From the NCBI RefSeq assembly GCF_946481715.1, contig NZ_CAMLOV010000031.1, positions 1 to 40,563 on the forward strand: a DNA stretch of 40,563 nucleotides, given 5' to 3'. Position 1 is the stretch's first letter. Each line of letters starts with the position of its first letter. Shown here in pieces: positions 24,233-33,821 of this stretch. The stretch is from an uncultured Mucilaginibacter sp. Its GTDB lineage: Bacteria > Bacteroidota > Bacteroidia > Sphingobacteriales > Sphingobacteriaceae. The position numbers and the translations under genes were made by a program. The notes beneath the pieces are model-generated. The model was given only the letters and a program-made list of their open reading frames with translations, was not told the DNA's origin and ran no database searches.

Positions 24233-25888
24233 TCAACTTTTGTTTACGTACATTTTTGTGTAATATTCGTCCGCCAGCCTGCCCGATTCAAATTCGGGTA
24301 CTATGTCCATAGCAGCTGTTTTTAAGATGGTAAGCCATCTATCTTGGTCATTATAGTACATCGGCAAAATTTCCTTTTCCAGTGTATCCATCAGGTTGCG
24401 GTTTTCCAAGGTGTCTTTTTCCGGCAATGCCATCGAATCCGGCGCAGGGTGGATCAAAAAGCAATTTTTACGGTCTTTAGCAAATTCCGGCACCCAGCCG
24501 TCGGGAATTGATAAGTTGATGCTGCCGTTTATAGCTGCCGTCATCCCGCTTGTACCCGAAGCTTCATGACGAAGGCGTGGCGTGTTGAGCCAAACATCCG
24601 AACCTTTTTTTAATAATGCAGATAATTGCAGTTCGTAGCCGGTAAGCACTGCGCAACGGCTTAAAGGTTGCGATCGGGCACAAATTTGGTTAAATTGACT
24701 GATTGCGCCTTCATCCCCCGGGTAAGGTTTCCCGGCCCAAATCAGTTGTACCGGTTGCTCGTTATTGGTTAATAGTTGTACAAACCTGTGCCAGTCATTC
24801 ATGATCAAATCGGCCCGTTTATAACCCGTGAAGCGCCTTGCCCAAACAATGGTGAGTGCGTTTTCATCAAAGAGTTTACCGCATTGATCTGCCACTACCT
24901 TGAACAGTTCGCGCTTCATTATTTTTTTCCGCAGGATGATAGCCTCATCATGATCGCCTTTTATTGCCTCATCAAGTATGGCGTCATGCCAATAATGTTT
25001 ATTCTGCGCGTTGGTTATGGCGATAATTTCGCAAATGCCTATGTTTCCTGCCCACATCACTCGTGCAACTTCGGCATGGAGTTTGGAAACGCCATTAGCT
25101 CGCTTTGAAAACTTTAGGGCAGCCAGTGTGTAGTTAAACTGATCGCCGCCCATCTCCAACAACGATCTAACTTCCTCTTCCTTTAAGTTGTAGAAAAAGC
25201 TCATATCCCGGAGTAAAACAAAACTGTGTGATTCGTTCCCTGCGGGTTCCGGCGTGTGGGTGGTAAAAACTACTCTTTTTTTGACTTCTTCTAAGTTTCT
25301 GTATTTCTCATACAGGTAAAAATTTAGTGCTACGCTATGGCCCTCATTCATGTGATAAATATCCGGGCTGAAGTTTAAAATATCCAGGAGGGTTGCTCCG
25401 CCAATCCCTAAAACAATACTTTGCGCAACCCGGGTAGCTTCATTGGCATCATACAGATAGCGTGTGATCGAGCGGGAAAGTTCGTCGTTTTCCTCAATGT
25501 CGGTGCTCAACAGAAAAAGCGGAGCGGTGCCAAAGGTCTCGGGCTCTAACAGGTAAGCTTTTACATGCACAGGATGGCCGTGCACTATCACGGTAAACAC
25601 GATACCGGTATCCTTCAGATAGCTATAAGTTTTTTTAACGAATTCGGCCTTCATCAATCCGTCGTTGTTTCGTACCTGATCATAATAGCCATACGTCCAC
25701 AATATGCCAACCCCCATCAAATTCTGCCGCAGTTCATATGCACTCCTTAAATGCGAACCGGCCAGGAAGCCGAGGCCCCCGCTATAGATCTTCAGCGCCT
25801 GGTCTATCGCAAATTCCATTGAAAAATAAGCTACACTGGTTTGATATTTCTCGTTTGGCCTGTAGCCTAATACTTCCTCCGTGTTCAT
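24233..25888 (-). CDS. glgP: Alpha-glucan phosphorylase-family protein without the usual PLP lysine
   Basis: The 551 residues match the alpha-glucan phosphorylase family (GT35, TIGR02094-like). It has [20 protein letters not shown] at the N-terminus, the [17 protein letters not shown] region, [18 protein letters not shown] and [13 protein letters not shown]. The C-terminal active-site motif reads [20 protein letters not shown]. The residue after Gly-Met, normally the lysine that binds pyridoxal phosphate, is Thr at about 450. Phosphorolysis to glucose-1-phosphate is the family activity, but with this change it must be treated as uncertain. The start overlaps the xfp stop by four bases (ATGA), so it is the third gene of an ackA-xfp-glgP operon. 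Confidence 0.85.
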   Translation of the reverse strand: MNTEEVLGYRPNEKYQTSVAYFSMEFAIDQALKIYSGGLGFLAGSHLRSAYELRQNLMGVGILWTYGYYDQVRNNDGLMKAEFVKKTYSYLKDTGIVFTVIVHGHPVHVKAYLLEPETFGTAPLFLLSTDIEENDELSRSITRYLYDANEATRVAQSIVLGIGGATLLDILNFSPDIYHMNEGHSVALNFYLYEKYRNLEEVKKRVVFTTHTPEPAGNESHSFVLLRDMSFFYNLKEEEVRSLLEMGGDQFNYTLAALKFSKRANGVSKLHAEVARVMWAGNIGICEIIAITNAQNKHYWHDAILDEAIKGDHDEAIILRKKIMKRELFKVVADQCGKLFDENALTIVWARRFTGYKRADLIMNDWHRFVQLLTNNEQPVQLIWAGKPYPGDEGAISQFNQICARSQPLSRCAVLTGYELQLSALLKKGSDVWLNTPRLRHEASGTSGMTAAINGSINLSIPDGWVPEFAKDRKNCFLIHPAPDSMALPEKDTLENRNLMDTLEKEILPMYYNDQDRWLTILKTAAMDIVPEFESGRLADEYYTKMYVNKS

Positions 25889-28284
25889 TGAAGGTTAGCT
25901 TTTTTTATATCTTCAGCCCATTTCCAGTTAAGTATTTCCGGCATGTCTTTCCCGTTTGCGCAGATATATTGTTTGTGTTCTGTAAGTTTATCCAGCAATT
26001 GCAGCTTTAGGTAAGTGCCCTTGCTCCCGGTTTTGGGAAGGCGGTCTATCACGTCTATTACCAGGTGAAAACGGTCCATTTCGTTAAGTACCGTCATATC
26101 AAAAGAGGTGGTTATAGTACCCTCTTCCTTGTAACCACGTACGTGTATATTGCTGTTATTTGCCCGGTTATAGGTTAAGCGGTGTACCAACCACGGGTAA
26201 CCATGAAAGGCGAATATCACCGGCTTTTTTGTAGTAAAAAGCGCATCGAAATCATGGTCGTTTAAACCGTGGGTGTGCTCGGTATTCTTTTCAAGCTTAA
26301 AAAGGTCTACTACGTTTACCACCCGTATTTTAAGTTCAGGTAAATGTTCGCGCAGGATGGTTACCGCGGCCAGGGTTTCCAGCGTAGGTACATCGCCGCA
26401 GCAGGCCATTACAACATCCGGTTCGCTATCCTGGTCGTTGCTTGCCCAGTCCCAGATACCGATGCCCCGTGTGCAATGTGCCACTGCTTCATCCATATCC
26501 AGCCACTGCGGTGCAGGATGTTTCCCGGCAACTATTACATTAACATAATGCCTGCTGCGCAGGCAGTGATCAGTTACCGAAAGTAAGCAATTGGCATCAG
26601 GCGGAAGGTAAACGCGAACAATTTCCGCTTTTTTATTAACCACATGATCGATGAACCCCGGATCCTGGTGGGTAAAGCCGTTATGATCTTGCCGCCATAC
26701 GGTGGAGGTCAACAGGATATTGAGGGAAGCGATATCGCTTCTCCAGGGAATTTCCCGGCATGCTTTTAACCATTTTGCGTGCTGGTTAAACATCGAATCG
26801 ATAATATGGATAAAAGCTTCATAACAATTAAAGAGGCCATGCCTGCCTGTTAGTAAATAACCTTCCAGCCAGCCTTCACACTGATGTTCGCTTAGCATCT
26901 CCATAACCCGCCCGTCTCCAGCCAGGAACTCATCAGCAGGCTCCACAGTTGCGTTCCATTGTCGGTTAGTCACTTCCAGCACAGCATCAAGGCGATTGGA
27001 TACGGTTTCGTCCGGCCCAAATATCCGGAAATTGCGCTGGTGTTGATTTTGCCGTATAATATCCCGCAGGAAGCGCCCGCACACGAAGGTATCGCCTTCG
27101 CCGCCGGCACCGCGGAAAGGCACAGGTACTCCGTATTGCCTAAAATCGGGCATGCGCAAATCGGTAAGCATTTGCCCGCCATTGGTATGTGGGTTGGCGC
27201 CCATCCTGCGTTCGCCTTTAGGGGCCAGTTCGGCCAGTTCGGAGCTCAATTTCCCGTTCTCGTCAAAAAGTTCCTCGGGATGATAGCTTCTTAACCAATT
27301 TTCAAGCATCTGCAGATGCTCGGGCGGAGTGCTTGCAGAAACCGCCAGCGGCACCTGGTGCGATCTGAAGTTGCCCTCAATTTTATGGCCGTCTACTTCT
27401 TTTGGCCCTGTCCAACCCTTAGGCGATCTTAATATGATCATCGGCCAGCGTGGACGGGCGTGAGCATCTCCTTTTTTGATTTTCCTGATCTGTTCAATTG
27501 CATCGTCCAAGGCTGCCGCCATCGCTTCGTGCATCGCAATAGGTTCGTGGCCTTCTACAAATAACGGGTTCCAGCCATAACCACGGAATAATTGTTCCAG
27601 TTCTTCGTGGCTGATCCTTGCCAGGATGGTTGGGTTGGCTATCTTATAACCATTCAGATGCAGGATAGGAAGCACTGTTCCATCGGTAATGGGGTTTAAA
27701 AATTTATTCGAGTGCCAGGCGGTAGCTAAGGGGCCTGTTTCTGCCTCGCCGTCACCCACTACGCAAGCCACTATCAAGTCCGGATTATCCAATACTGCAC
27801 CAAATGAGTGGCTTAAAGAATAACCCAGCTCGCCACCCTCGTGTATAGAACCGGGCGTTTGCGGCGAGGCGTGGCTGGGAATTCCGCCGGGATAAGAGAA
27901 CTGGGTGAATAGTTTCCGAAGGCCGTCTTCATCCTGGCTAATGTCCGGGTAAACCTCGCTGTGTGTGCCTTCCAGGTAAGTGCCTGCCACTACTGCCGGG
28001 CCGCCATGGCCGGGACCGGAAACGTAGATCACGTTCAAATCATACTGTTTGATAACCCGGTTCAGGTGCGTATAAATGAAATTTTGCCCAGGAGTGGTTC
28101 CCCAGTGTCCAAGCAGCATGCTCTTTATATGTTGAAGTTTTAGGGGCTCTTTCAGCAGCGGATTACCACGTAAATAAAGCTGCCCAACAGACAGGTAATT
28201 GGCCGCACGCCAATAAGCATCTATTTTTTGAAGTAAGTCTGAAGACAGCCTTGCTGGTATCGTATTGAGTGTTAAGGTCTCCAT
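25885..28284 (-). CDS. xfp: Xylulose-5-phosphate/fructose-6-phosphate phosphoketolase
   Basis: This thiamine-diphosphate enzyme splits xylulose 5-phosphate or fructose 6-phosphate with phosphate, giving acetyl phosphate plus a C3 or C4 sugar phosphate. The 799 residues are full length. Both family signatures are present: [15 protein letters not shown] (about 147-161) and [20 protein letters not shown] (about 174-193). The ends of the protein also match ([33 protein letters not shown]). The neighbours fit well. Acetate kinase, five bases upstream, turns acetyl phosphate into acetate and ATP, and a glucan phosphorylase-like gene follows. Confidence 0.96.
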   Translation of the reverse strand: METLTLNTIPARLSSDLLQKIDAYWRAANYLSVGQLYLRGNPLLKEPLKLQHIKSMLLGHWGTTPGQNFIYTHLNRVIKQYDLNVIYVSGPGHGGPAVVAGTYLEGTHSEVYPDISQDEDGLRKLFTQFSYPGGIPSHASPQTPGSIHEGGELGYSLSHSFGAVLDNPDLIVACVVGDGEAETGPLATAWHSNKFLNPITDGTVLPILHLNGYKIANPTILARISHEELEQLFRGYGWNPLFVEGHEPIAMHEAMAAALDDAIEQIRKIKKGDAHARPRWPMIILRSPKGWTGPKEVDGHKIEGNFRSHQVPLAVSASTPPEHLQMLENWLRSYHPEELFDENGKLSSELAELAPKGERRMGANPHTNGGQMLTDLRMPDFRQYGVPVPFRGAGGEGDTFVCGRFLRDIIRQNQHQRNFRIFGPDETVSNRLDAVLEVTNRQWNATVEPADEFLAGDGRVMEMLSEHQCEGWLEGYLLTGRHGLFNCYEAFIHIIDSMFNQHAKWLKACREIPWRSDIASLNILLTSTVWRQDHNGFTHQDPGFIDHVVNKKAEIVRVYLPPDANCLLSVTDHCLRSRHYVNVIVAGKHPAPQWLDMDEAVAHCTRGIGIWDWASNDQDSEPDVVMACCGDVPTLETLAAVTILREHLPELKIRVVNVVDLFKLEKNTEHTHGLNDHDFDALFTTKKPVIFAFHGYPWLVHRLTYNRANNSNIHVRGYKEEGTITTSFDMTVLNEMDRFHLVIDVIDRLPKTGSKGTYLKLQLLDKLTEHKQYICANGKDMPEILNWKWAEDIKKANLQ

Positions 28285-28289
28285 AGTAT

Positions 28290-29489
28290 TTATTGTTTAT
28301 GTTGGTATATAGTGGTGTTAACCAGTTGGGCCATCATTAATTCCTCGTCGGTTTTTATGACACGGATGGTTACCCGGCTTGTTGTTTTTGATATGATGTT
28401 GTTATTGCCTATGTTTTTTTGAGTATCCAGTTCGATACCCATGAAATTAAGTCCGTCGCAAATACGTTGGCGGAGCGGCGCAGCGTTTTCTCCTATACCG
28501 CCGGTAAATACCAGTGTATCTAAACCTTGTAAAGCTGCTGCAAGCGCACCAATAAATTTCCTGGTGCTATAGCAAAATGCCTGTAAAGCAGCTTCGGCTT
28601 CAGGTTGGTGCGAGGCTATTTTTAGCAGTTCCTGCACATCACTGATGCCGGCTATTGCCTTCAAGCCAGCCTTTTTACTAAGCAATTCATCCAGTTCGGC
28701 CGGCGCCATTTGGTACTGGTTCATCAGGAATAACAATACGCCCGGGTCCAGATCCCCGCAACGGCTACCCATTATAAGGCCACCAACAGGGCTGATGCCC
28801 ATTGTAGTATCTATGCTTACACCATGATCTACCGCGGCCATACTGGCACCATTACCAAGGTGGGCAATGATTATTTTTTGCTGAGCCGCAACTGCATCCT
28901 GCTCTTTTAGTTGCTGCATTATGTAAGCGTAGGAAAGCCCATGAAAGCCATACTTAAACAGGCCTTTTTCCAGATATTCGGCGGGCAAAGGGTAGTTTTT
29001 CGCATAAGACGGAATCTGGCTGTGAAATGCCGTATCGAAACAGGCGACCTGATTTAGTTCGGGATAAGCATTTATGAACTTTTTGATAGTGCTTATTTCA
29101 TCCGGTAAATGGTTGGGTGCCAAATAAACATATTGCTGCAGGTTGTTTAACAATTGCAATGTTATCAACTCGGGCTGCCTGTGAACCGGGCCGCCCTGTA
29201 CAACGCGGTGGCCAATCGCTCTGATAGGATAACTACCTTCATTCTCTTTCAGCCAGGTAATCAACTCATCCACAGCGGCAGCAATGTTTTTTTGACCAGC
29301 CGGTTTATGTGCAATTATTTGCCCCGATGCGCCCTTTATTTCTAAATACGAATGGTTTTCGCCAATTGGTCCGATTTGCCCCCTGGCAACCAGGGCATAA
29401 GAATGGACTTCGTAAATACCAAACTTTAAGCTCGAAGAGCCACCGTTGATACATAAGATGTAGTTTTTGGCATCTTCGGTTAATTTCAT
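28290..29489 (-). CDS. ackA: Acetate kinase
   Basis: The 399-residue kinase makes ATP and acetate from acetyl phosphate. Motifs in order: [16 protein letters not shown] at the N-terminus, GHRVVQGG (family GHRVVHGG, with His changed to Gln), [65 protein letters not shown] and [10 protein letters not shown]. It is the first gene of the leftward operon with xfp and glgP. No phosphotransacetylase gene is present here, so acetyl phosphate most likely comes from the phosphoketolase. Confidence 0.95.
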   Translation of the reverse strand: MKLTEDAKNYILCINGGSSSLKFGIYEVHSYALVARGQIGPIGENHSYLEIKGASGQIIAHKPAGQKNIAAAVDELITWLKENEGSYPIRAIGHRVVQGGPVHRQPELITLQLLNNLQQYVYLAPNHLPDEISTIKKFINAYPELNQVACFDTAFHSQIPSYAKNYPLPAEYLEKGLFKYGFHGLSYAYIMQQLKEQDAVAAQQKIIIAHLGNGASMAAVDHGVSIDTTMGISPVGGLIMGSRCGDLDPGVLLFLMNQYQMAPAELDELLSKKAGLKAIAGISDVQELLKIASHQPEAEAALQAFCYSTRKFIGALAAALQGLDTLVFTGGIGENAAPLRQRICDGLNFMGIELDTQKNIGNNNIISKTTSRVTIRVIKTDEELMMAQLVNTTIYQHKQ

Positions 29490-29559
29490 TTTAACTCGTG
29501 TTATAGCGTAAAAGTAGGGTATGCTTTAATAGTTTAAAATGATGAGGCATGGCATAAAA

Positions 29560-29575
29560 AATGACTGCGATCATT
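29560..29575. promoter_or_regulatory. Candidate Crp/Fnr-type operator upstream of ackA
   Basis: AATGA-CTGCGA-TCATT has perfect 5-base arms around a 6-base spacer (TGA-N6-TCA). It lies about 70 bases before the ackA start, a position typical for activator sites of the CRP/FNR type. Confidence 0.5.
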
Positions 29576-29737
29576 AATTGCCAGTAGGTTATGCAGGCAG
29601 ATGCTCAGTTACACAAGCATTGGGATCAGTTATTGTTTCAGGGTACAACCATCAAATCTCCGGATAAGTTATTCTTAATGATATTAGTGCCTGATCTGTG
29701 ACCTGAATGGTAACGACTTGTATTGAGGATGCTCTTT

Positions 29738-29751
29738 GTGACCAGGGTCAC
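29738..29751. promoter_or_regulatory. Candidate Crp/Fnr-type operator upstream of gene 29808
   Basis: GTGACC-AG-GGTCAC is a perfect palindrome containing TGA-N6-TCA, about 57 bases before the start of the following rightward gene. Confidence 0.5.
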
Positions 29752-29807
29752 CTTAATGCATGTCGGCAGACATTCCCGAAGAACTCTTTGCAGCATAAAC
29801 TTGCAGT

Positions 29808-30191
29808 ATGAAAAACCATGTTAATATTAAGCAAATCAAAAATTTGAACAATGATTGTTTGAGGGGCATCACGTTCTATAAAGAGGAACTTAGGGTACTG
29901 CAGGAACGGCTGGAAGAGATAGCTGCCGACAACACAGCATTGGAAGTACAGGAAAAAGTGGAACATTTTCAAAACCAGTTTATTATTCACGAAGATCAGC
30001 TTAATGAGTTAAAGCATGATATCCATGCTAACGACGAAGCTATTGAGGCTGAATTGCTGCATACGGAAACGCAGGTTACCGACAGTACCGCCGCGCAGCA
30101 CACCCGGATACATGAGCGATACCTAACCGAAGAAAAAATATTTAATGATCTGCGCCATGAGTTTAACCATTTTGCAGCCCAGTGGATGTAA
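29808..30191 (+). CDS. Small helical (coiled-coil) protein of unknown function
   Basis: A 127-residue protein, almost entirely charged helix. Heptad-like stretches occur at CLRGITFYKEELRVLQERLE and again in the second half (EDQLNELKHDIHANDEAIEA). It contains several His residues (about 11) but no clear metal motif, signal peptide or membrane segment. I do not recognise the family. It is the first gene after a candidate Crp/Fnr operator in the stress island and precedes a flavin-binding protein by 51 bases. Its role is unknown, and a structural or regulatory partner is as good a guess as any. Confidence 0.7.
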   Translation: MKNHVNIKQIKNLNNDCLRGITFYKEELRVLQERLEEIAADNTALEVQEKVEHFQNQFIIHEDQLNELKHDIHANDEAIEAELLHTETQVTDSTAAQHTRIHERYLTEEKIFNDLRHEFNHFAAQWM

Positions 30192-30242
30192 CCTTACATG
30201 TACGATAATTGAAGCATAATCAAATTAAAAAAACAGGACGCC

Positions 30243-30695
30243 ATGTTAGGAGAACTTAGTTTACCGGAAATAGATATCCTGCTAAAGCAGCAGGTTACCG
30301 GGCGTATTGCATGCGTAGAAAACGGCATACCTTATATAGTGCCGGTAAACTATGTTTACGATGGTAAATGCGTGATAAGCCATAGCGCACCGGGCAAAAA
30401 GATCGATATTATGCGGCACAATCCGGCCATTTGTTTCCAGGTGGATGATATCCAAAATATTTTTAGTTGGCAAAGTGTGGTTGCATGGGGTCGGTTTGAG
30501 GAAATTACTGACATGGCGGAAAAGGAACAGGCTATGCAGGCGCTGATACACCGGATCATGCCGCTTTCTATTAACCCGCACAATCATCCGTCGCATGGTA
30601 TTGCCGAGAACGAATATGATATTGGTGCAAAAATAGACCTGGTTTTATACAAGATAGTATTAGTAAAAAAGACTGGAAGGTTTGAGCACAGATAA
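30243..30695 (+). CDS. Pyridoxamine 5'-phosphate oxidase-like flavin-binding protein
   Basis: The 150 residues follow the split-barrel PNPOx-like fold (Pfam Pyridox_ox_2 type). An N-terminal helix is followed by QVTGRIACVENGIPYIVPVN, then YVYDGKCVISHSAPGKKIDI and NPAICFQVDD, with SWQSVVAWGRFEEI towards the middle. Such proteins bind FMN or related flavins and include NimA-type nitroreductases. The substrate here is unknown. No PNPOx-specific active-site pattern for vitamin B6 is seen. It sits in the stress gene cluster, before a strong terminator at 30837-30864. Confidence 0.85.
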   Translation: MLGELSLPEIDILLKQQVTGRIACVENGIPYIVPVNYVYDGKCVISHSAPGKKIDIMRHNPAICFQVDDIQNIFSWQSVVAWGRFEEITDMAEKEQAMQALIHRIMPLSINPHNHPSHGIAENEYDIGAKIDLVLYKIVLVKKTGRFEHR

Positions 30696-30836
30696 GGGCC
30701 TCCAATAACATAATAAGCGGTACATCTGCTGTAATAAATACCGGCACCTATACCCTTTACTACCCGATGGATGGAATTCATTCCTGTTTCGGTAAATATG
30801 GTGGTGATATCCTGTGAGGGGAAACGCCACCCGTTG

Positions 30837-30864
30837 CGGAACCGGTAAGCCGGTTCCGTTTTTT
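30837..30864 (+). terminator. Intrinsic terminator
   Basis: CGGAACCGG (30837-30845), loop TAAG, CCGGTTCCG (30850-30858), then six T residues. A textbook rho-independent terminator, ending the transcript of the PNPOx-like gene 140 bases after its stop. Confidence 0.9.
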
Positions 30865-30928
30865 GTTTGCTATCTGATTATCTGTTCGTATGATCTTTTT
30901 TACAGAGTTCACTTAAAGCAAATTTTTA

Positions 30929-30944
30929 TGTGATAACGGTCAAT
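30929..30944. promoter_or_regulatory. Candidate Crp/Fnr-type operator upstream of the uspA operon
   Basis: TGTGATAACGGTCAAT contains TGA-N6-TCA (30931-30942). It lies about 70 bases before the start at 31013 and after the terminator, so it is well placed to control the following operon. Confidence 0.45.
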
Positions 30945-31012
30945 AATTGTTGTGTCTTATGTCATTACATGCAGGTAATGAGTCAGTTAGTTTTGTTAAA
31001 AAAAGATCTATC

Positions 31013-31870
31013 ATGAAAAAGTTACTTGTACTAACCAACTTTTCTGACGAAGCCGCTGAAGCCGCAAAATTTGCCACTGTTTTGAGCGAAAAATTAAGAA
31101 CCGACATTGTGCTGTTCAATAGCTTTTTAAGCCAGCCCATCATGCCGGATCTTTCCGGCGGGGCCTGGATGGTTGGTGAACTTGCCCCGGTGCAAGAGTA
31201 TAAGCAGGAAGTATTGAAACTTAGTCATGAACTTGCTGCTATCGTAAAAAAAACTCCGCCAGGATTACACCAGCCAAGAATTTATGAAGAAGAAGGCGAG
31301 GGCAATCTTGGCTCAAATGTGAAGGGGATTATTGATAAGGGCCGTATAGAAATGGTAGTGATGGGCGCGCCACAGGGGAGTGGCCTGGAGCATTTTCTCT
31401 CCGGCAGCGATACTGCATCTGTTATGGACCATAGCACCCGGCCTGTGATGGTATATCCGCTTGGCTGTAATGTTAAAAATTTGCACAAAATTGTATTTGC
31501 AACTGATTTTAACGAGGCGGATTTAATGGCGCTTCGTTACCTGGAAAAGTTAAACCACATTTTCAAGTTCCAGGTTTCAGTTGTTCACGTAAACGAATTC
31601 GGCGAAACCCATTTACCTGCCGAAAAAGAAAAAACTTTCTTTAAAGAGTTAAAGAAAATTAAGATGCCAGGCCTCACTTACGAAAGCGTTCGCGGCAAAG
31701 ATACCGTGGAGCGGTTGGTCAACTACCTGGAAAATTCAAACGCAGACCTTTTGGTGCTTATGCATCACAAGAGGGGCTTTTTTAACGAATTGTTCGGTTC
31801 AAGTATAACTAAAACAATCATGAAAAGAGCGATACCACTGTTGGTAATTCCATCCGATCTGCACGCATAG
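31013..31870 (+). CDS. Universal stress protein, tandem UspA domains
   Basis: 285 residues from ATG 31013 (MKKLLVLTNFSDEAAEAAKF). An upstream in-frame start at 30947 would run through the promoter region and is less likely. Two UspA-like halves are visible: the second begins near 158 with LHKIVFATDFNEADLMALRY. The ends of both halves carry the usual P-V-M-V and P-L-L-V-I-P strands. The ATP loop G-x2-G-x9-G-S is altered (GAPQGSGLEHFLSGSDT; HHKRGFFNELFGSSITK), so nucleotide binding is uncertain. First of four Usp-like genes in this part of the window. Confidence 0.88.
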   Translation: MKKLLVLTNFSDEAAEAAKFATVLSEKLRTDIVLFNSFLSQPIMPDLSGGAWMVGELAPVQEYKQEVLKLSHELAAIVKKTPPGLHQPRIYEEEGEGNLGSNVKGIIDKGRIEMVVMGAPQGSGLEHFLSGSDTASVMDHSTRPVMVYPLGCNVKNLHKIVFATDFNEADLMALRYLEKLNHIFKFQVSVVHVNEFGETHLPAEKEKTFFKELKKIKMPGLTYESVRGKDTVERLVNYLENSNADLLVLMHHKRGFFNELFGSSITKTIMKRAIPLLVIPSDLHA

Positions 31871-31900
31871 AAATTGGTAATCCAGTAATATCACTATCCC

Positions 31901-32704
31901 ATGAAAAAACTGCTCGTTATAAATGACAATTCGCCGGCCGCAAACCATGCCTTGCGGTTCGCTTTAAAAATCGCGGAAATATTTGGTTCAACGGTTACAG
32001 TTGCCAATACCGTAAAAACACATGTTAAACAGCACTCGATACCGCTGGTTGCAGTTGGGCGCGCCCACAACACCTTGCCATACAAGGATAGCTTTGTAAA
32101 GCTAAAGTCTACCCCAGTAAAAACAAAAGTTCCGGTTTCATATCTTGATATATCCGACCTTGGCGCAGAGCAGGTAATTGAACTGATTAATAGATGCCAA
32201 ATATCGCTGATAATTAAAGGAATGGATCATCTTGCCGTACAACGGAGTACCAATATAAACGGAATTTTGAACAGGGTGAGATGCCCGTTGATGCTTATAC
32301 CGCTGGGATGGCAACTGAAGGTTTTTAAGCGGTTAACTTACTTAGCAGATCTGCGGTATTGCCGCGTTGAAATAATCAAGTTTTTATTTGAGCTGGCCAA
32401 GCCATTTCATGCAAACCTTTGCATAGCAAACGTACCCGCAAAAGGGCTTCCGTACATGGATGATGCCTACGCTAAAAGCGTATTTGACGAAAAAGTGCGA
32501 TTTGTTGATTACGACGCTATCCAATTAAATCATATCAGGGAGAGGGATCTTCAAAAGATTATGGATGTAATGGTAAACGGCCTGGATAATGACCTTTTTG
32601 CGGTGGTAAACCATCGGTTCCATTTTGAGCAGATCATGGGGCGAAGGATCACCAATGTGCTGCCCGCCGGAATTACGATTCCGCTATTAATATTCCCTTA
32701 TTAA
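31901..32704 (+). CDS. Divergent UspA-like protein
   Basis: The 267 residues begin MKKLLVINDNSPAANHALRF, typical for a Usp first strand and helix, and end with the PLLIFPY strand seen at Usp C-termini. The interior is divergent. The first half ends in RCPLMLIPLGW, and the second half starts at KRLTYLADLRYCRVEIIKFL. No ATP-binding glycine loop is visible. It lies 30 bases after the previous Usp gene and 18 bases before the HlyD-like gene, so all are likely in one transcript. Role unknown beyond the family-level link to stress survival. Confidence 0.75.
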   Translation: MKKLLVINDNSPAANHALRFALKIAEIFGSTVTVANTVKTHVKQHSIPLVAVGRAHNTLPYKDSFVKLKSTPVKTKVPVSYLDISDLGAEQVIELINRCQISLIIKGMDHLAVQRSTNINGILNRVRCPLMLIPLGWQLKVFKRLTYLADLRYCRVEIIKFLFELAKPFHANLCIANVPAKGLPYMDDAYAKSVFDEKVRFVDYDAIQLNHIRERDLQKIMDVMVNGLDNDLFAVVNHRFHFEQIMGRRITNVLPAGITIPLLIFPY

Positions 32705-32722
32705 TGCATCGCTAAATTTCAC

Positions 32723-33820
32723 ATGACTGGAAAAAGGAAGTTATCCGTGTTTGGGTTTTTGCTGTTGCTTACAATCAGTGCTTGCACTAAACGCAGGGAG
32801 TCTACAAAAGCATCAGTACACGATATCTCCATATCGCTATATGCATCGGCAATTGTAAAGGCAGACGGGCAATACACAAGTTACTCAGTAGTGCCGGGTA
32901 TTGTAAAAACTGTAAATGTTGTGCCCGGCCAGCCGGTGAAGCCGGGACAAGTGCTATTTACGCTTGATAACGCTGAAGCAAATTTAAATGTTGAAAACTC
33001 GCTGCGCAACCTCGAATTCAATCGCGACAATTACCGAAGTGGTTCAGAAAAATTACAGGAGGGTATCTATAAGGTGCAGCAGGCAAAGGATAAGTTTTTG
33101 TTAGATTCTTCATTTTTCTACCGGCAACAAAACCTTTGGAGCCAAGGGATTGGTACCCGGGCGGAATTCGATCAGCGCTCATTAAATTTCAATAATGCCA
33201 GGATAGATTACCAACTCGCCAAAAAAAATCTATCGCAGTTAAAAAAAGATTTGAAGATTGAAATGCAAACAGCAGGTACTAATTACCAAATCAGTACCAA
33301 ACGCCGCAATGATTATACCATTAAAAGCGAAATAAGCGGTTTGGTTTTTAATGTGATCGCTGTAAAGGGCGAATTGATAAATAATCAATCGCCTTTAGCT
33401 GTAATAGGGGAACCCGGTGGTTATTATTTAGAAATGAGCGTAGACGAAAATGATATAGTTAAGGTGAAGACGGGGCAGCGGGTGGAGATAACGATGGACA
33501 GCTACAAAGGGAAGGTGTTTACAGGTACAGTGAACAAAATTTACCCCATAATGGATGAGCGTTCGCGCACTTTTAGGGTGGATGCGCAATTCGTTGATGC
33601 GCCTCAACAGCTTTATCCAAACTTAAGCGCCGAAGTTAATACTGTTATTGAAACAAAACGGAAAGTTATTACCATACCAAGGGCTTATCTTGATAAATAT
33701 AATCGTGTTTGGCTACCAGGCAATAGGAAGCGGCAGGTAGTTATTGGTGCAAATGATGAGCGGATTGTAGAGATAAAACGCGGGCTTAAGGAACTGGAAA
33801 CCATTTACAGGCCCGATTGA
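32723..33820 (+). CDS. Efflux periplasmic adaptor lipoprotein (HlyD/MacA-like)
   Basis: The 365 residues start with a lipoprotein signal (LLLLTISAC, Cys at about 21). A first half of the lipoyl domain follows (GIVKTVNVVPGQPVKPGQVL), then a helical hairpin (about 85-185). The second lipoyl half is ISGLVFNVIAVKGELI, and the beta-barrel is LEMSVDENDIVKVKTGQRVE. The C-terminus ends normally with a GLKELETIYRPD strand. The protein would link an inner-membrane exporter to the outer membrane. Its partners are the permease and ATPase encoded immediately downstream; the permease ATG begins one base after this stop. No TolC-like gene is in the window. Substrate unknown. Confidence 0.88.
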   Translation: MTGKRKLSVFGFLLLLTISACTKRRESTKASVHDISISLYASAIVKADGQYTSYSVVPGIVKTVNVVPGQPVKPGQVLFTLDNAEANLNVENSLRNLEFNRDNYRSGSEKLQEGIYKVQQAKDKFLLDSSFFYRQQNLWSQGIGTRAEFDQRSLNFNNARIDYQLAKKNLSQLKKDLKIEMQTAGTNYQISTKRRNDYTIKSEISGLVFNVIAVKGELINNQSPLAVIGEPGGYYLEMSVDENDIVKVKTGQRVEITMDSYKGKVFTGTVNKIYPIMDERSRTFRVDAQFVDAPQQLYPNLSAEVNTVIETKRKVITIPRAYLDKYNRVWLPGNRKRQVVIGANDERIVEIKRGLKELETIYRPD

Positions 33821-33821
33821 C

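Larger units (their letters stand above)
29490..29807. promoter_or_regulatory. Divergent regulatory gap upstream of ackA and the stress genes
   Basis: A 318-base gene-free stretch between divergent genes. It holds two TGA-N6-TCA palindromes, at 29560-29575 and 29738-29751. Nothing else recognisable. Confidence 0.55.
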
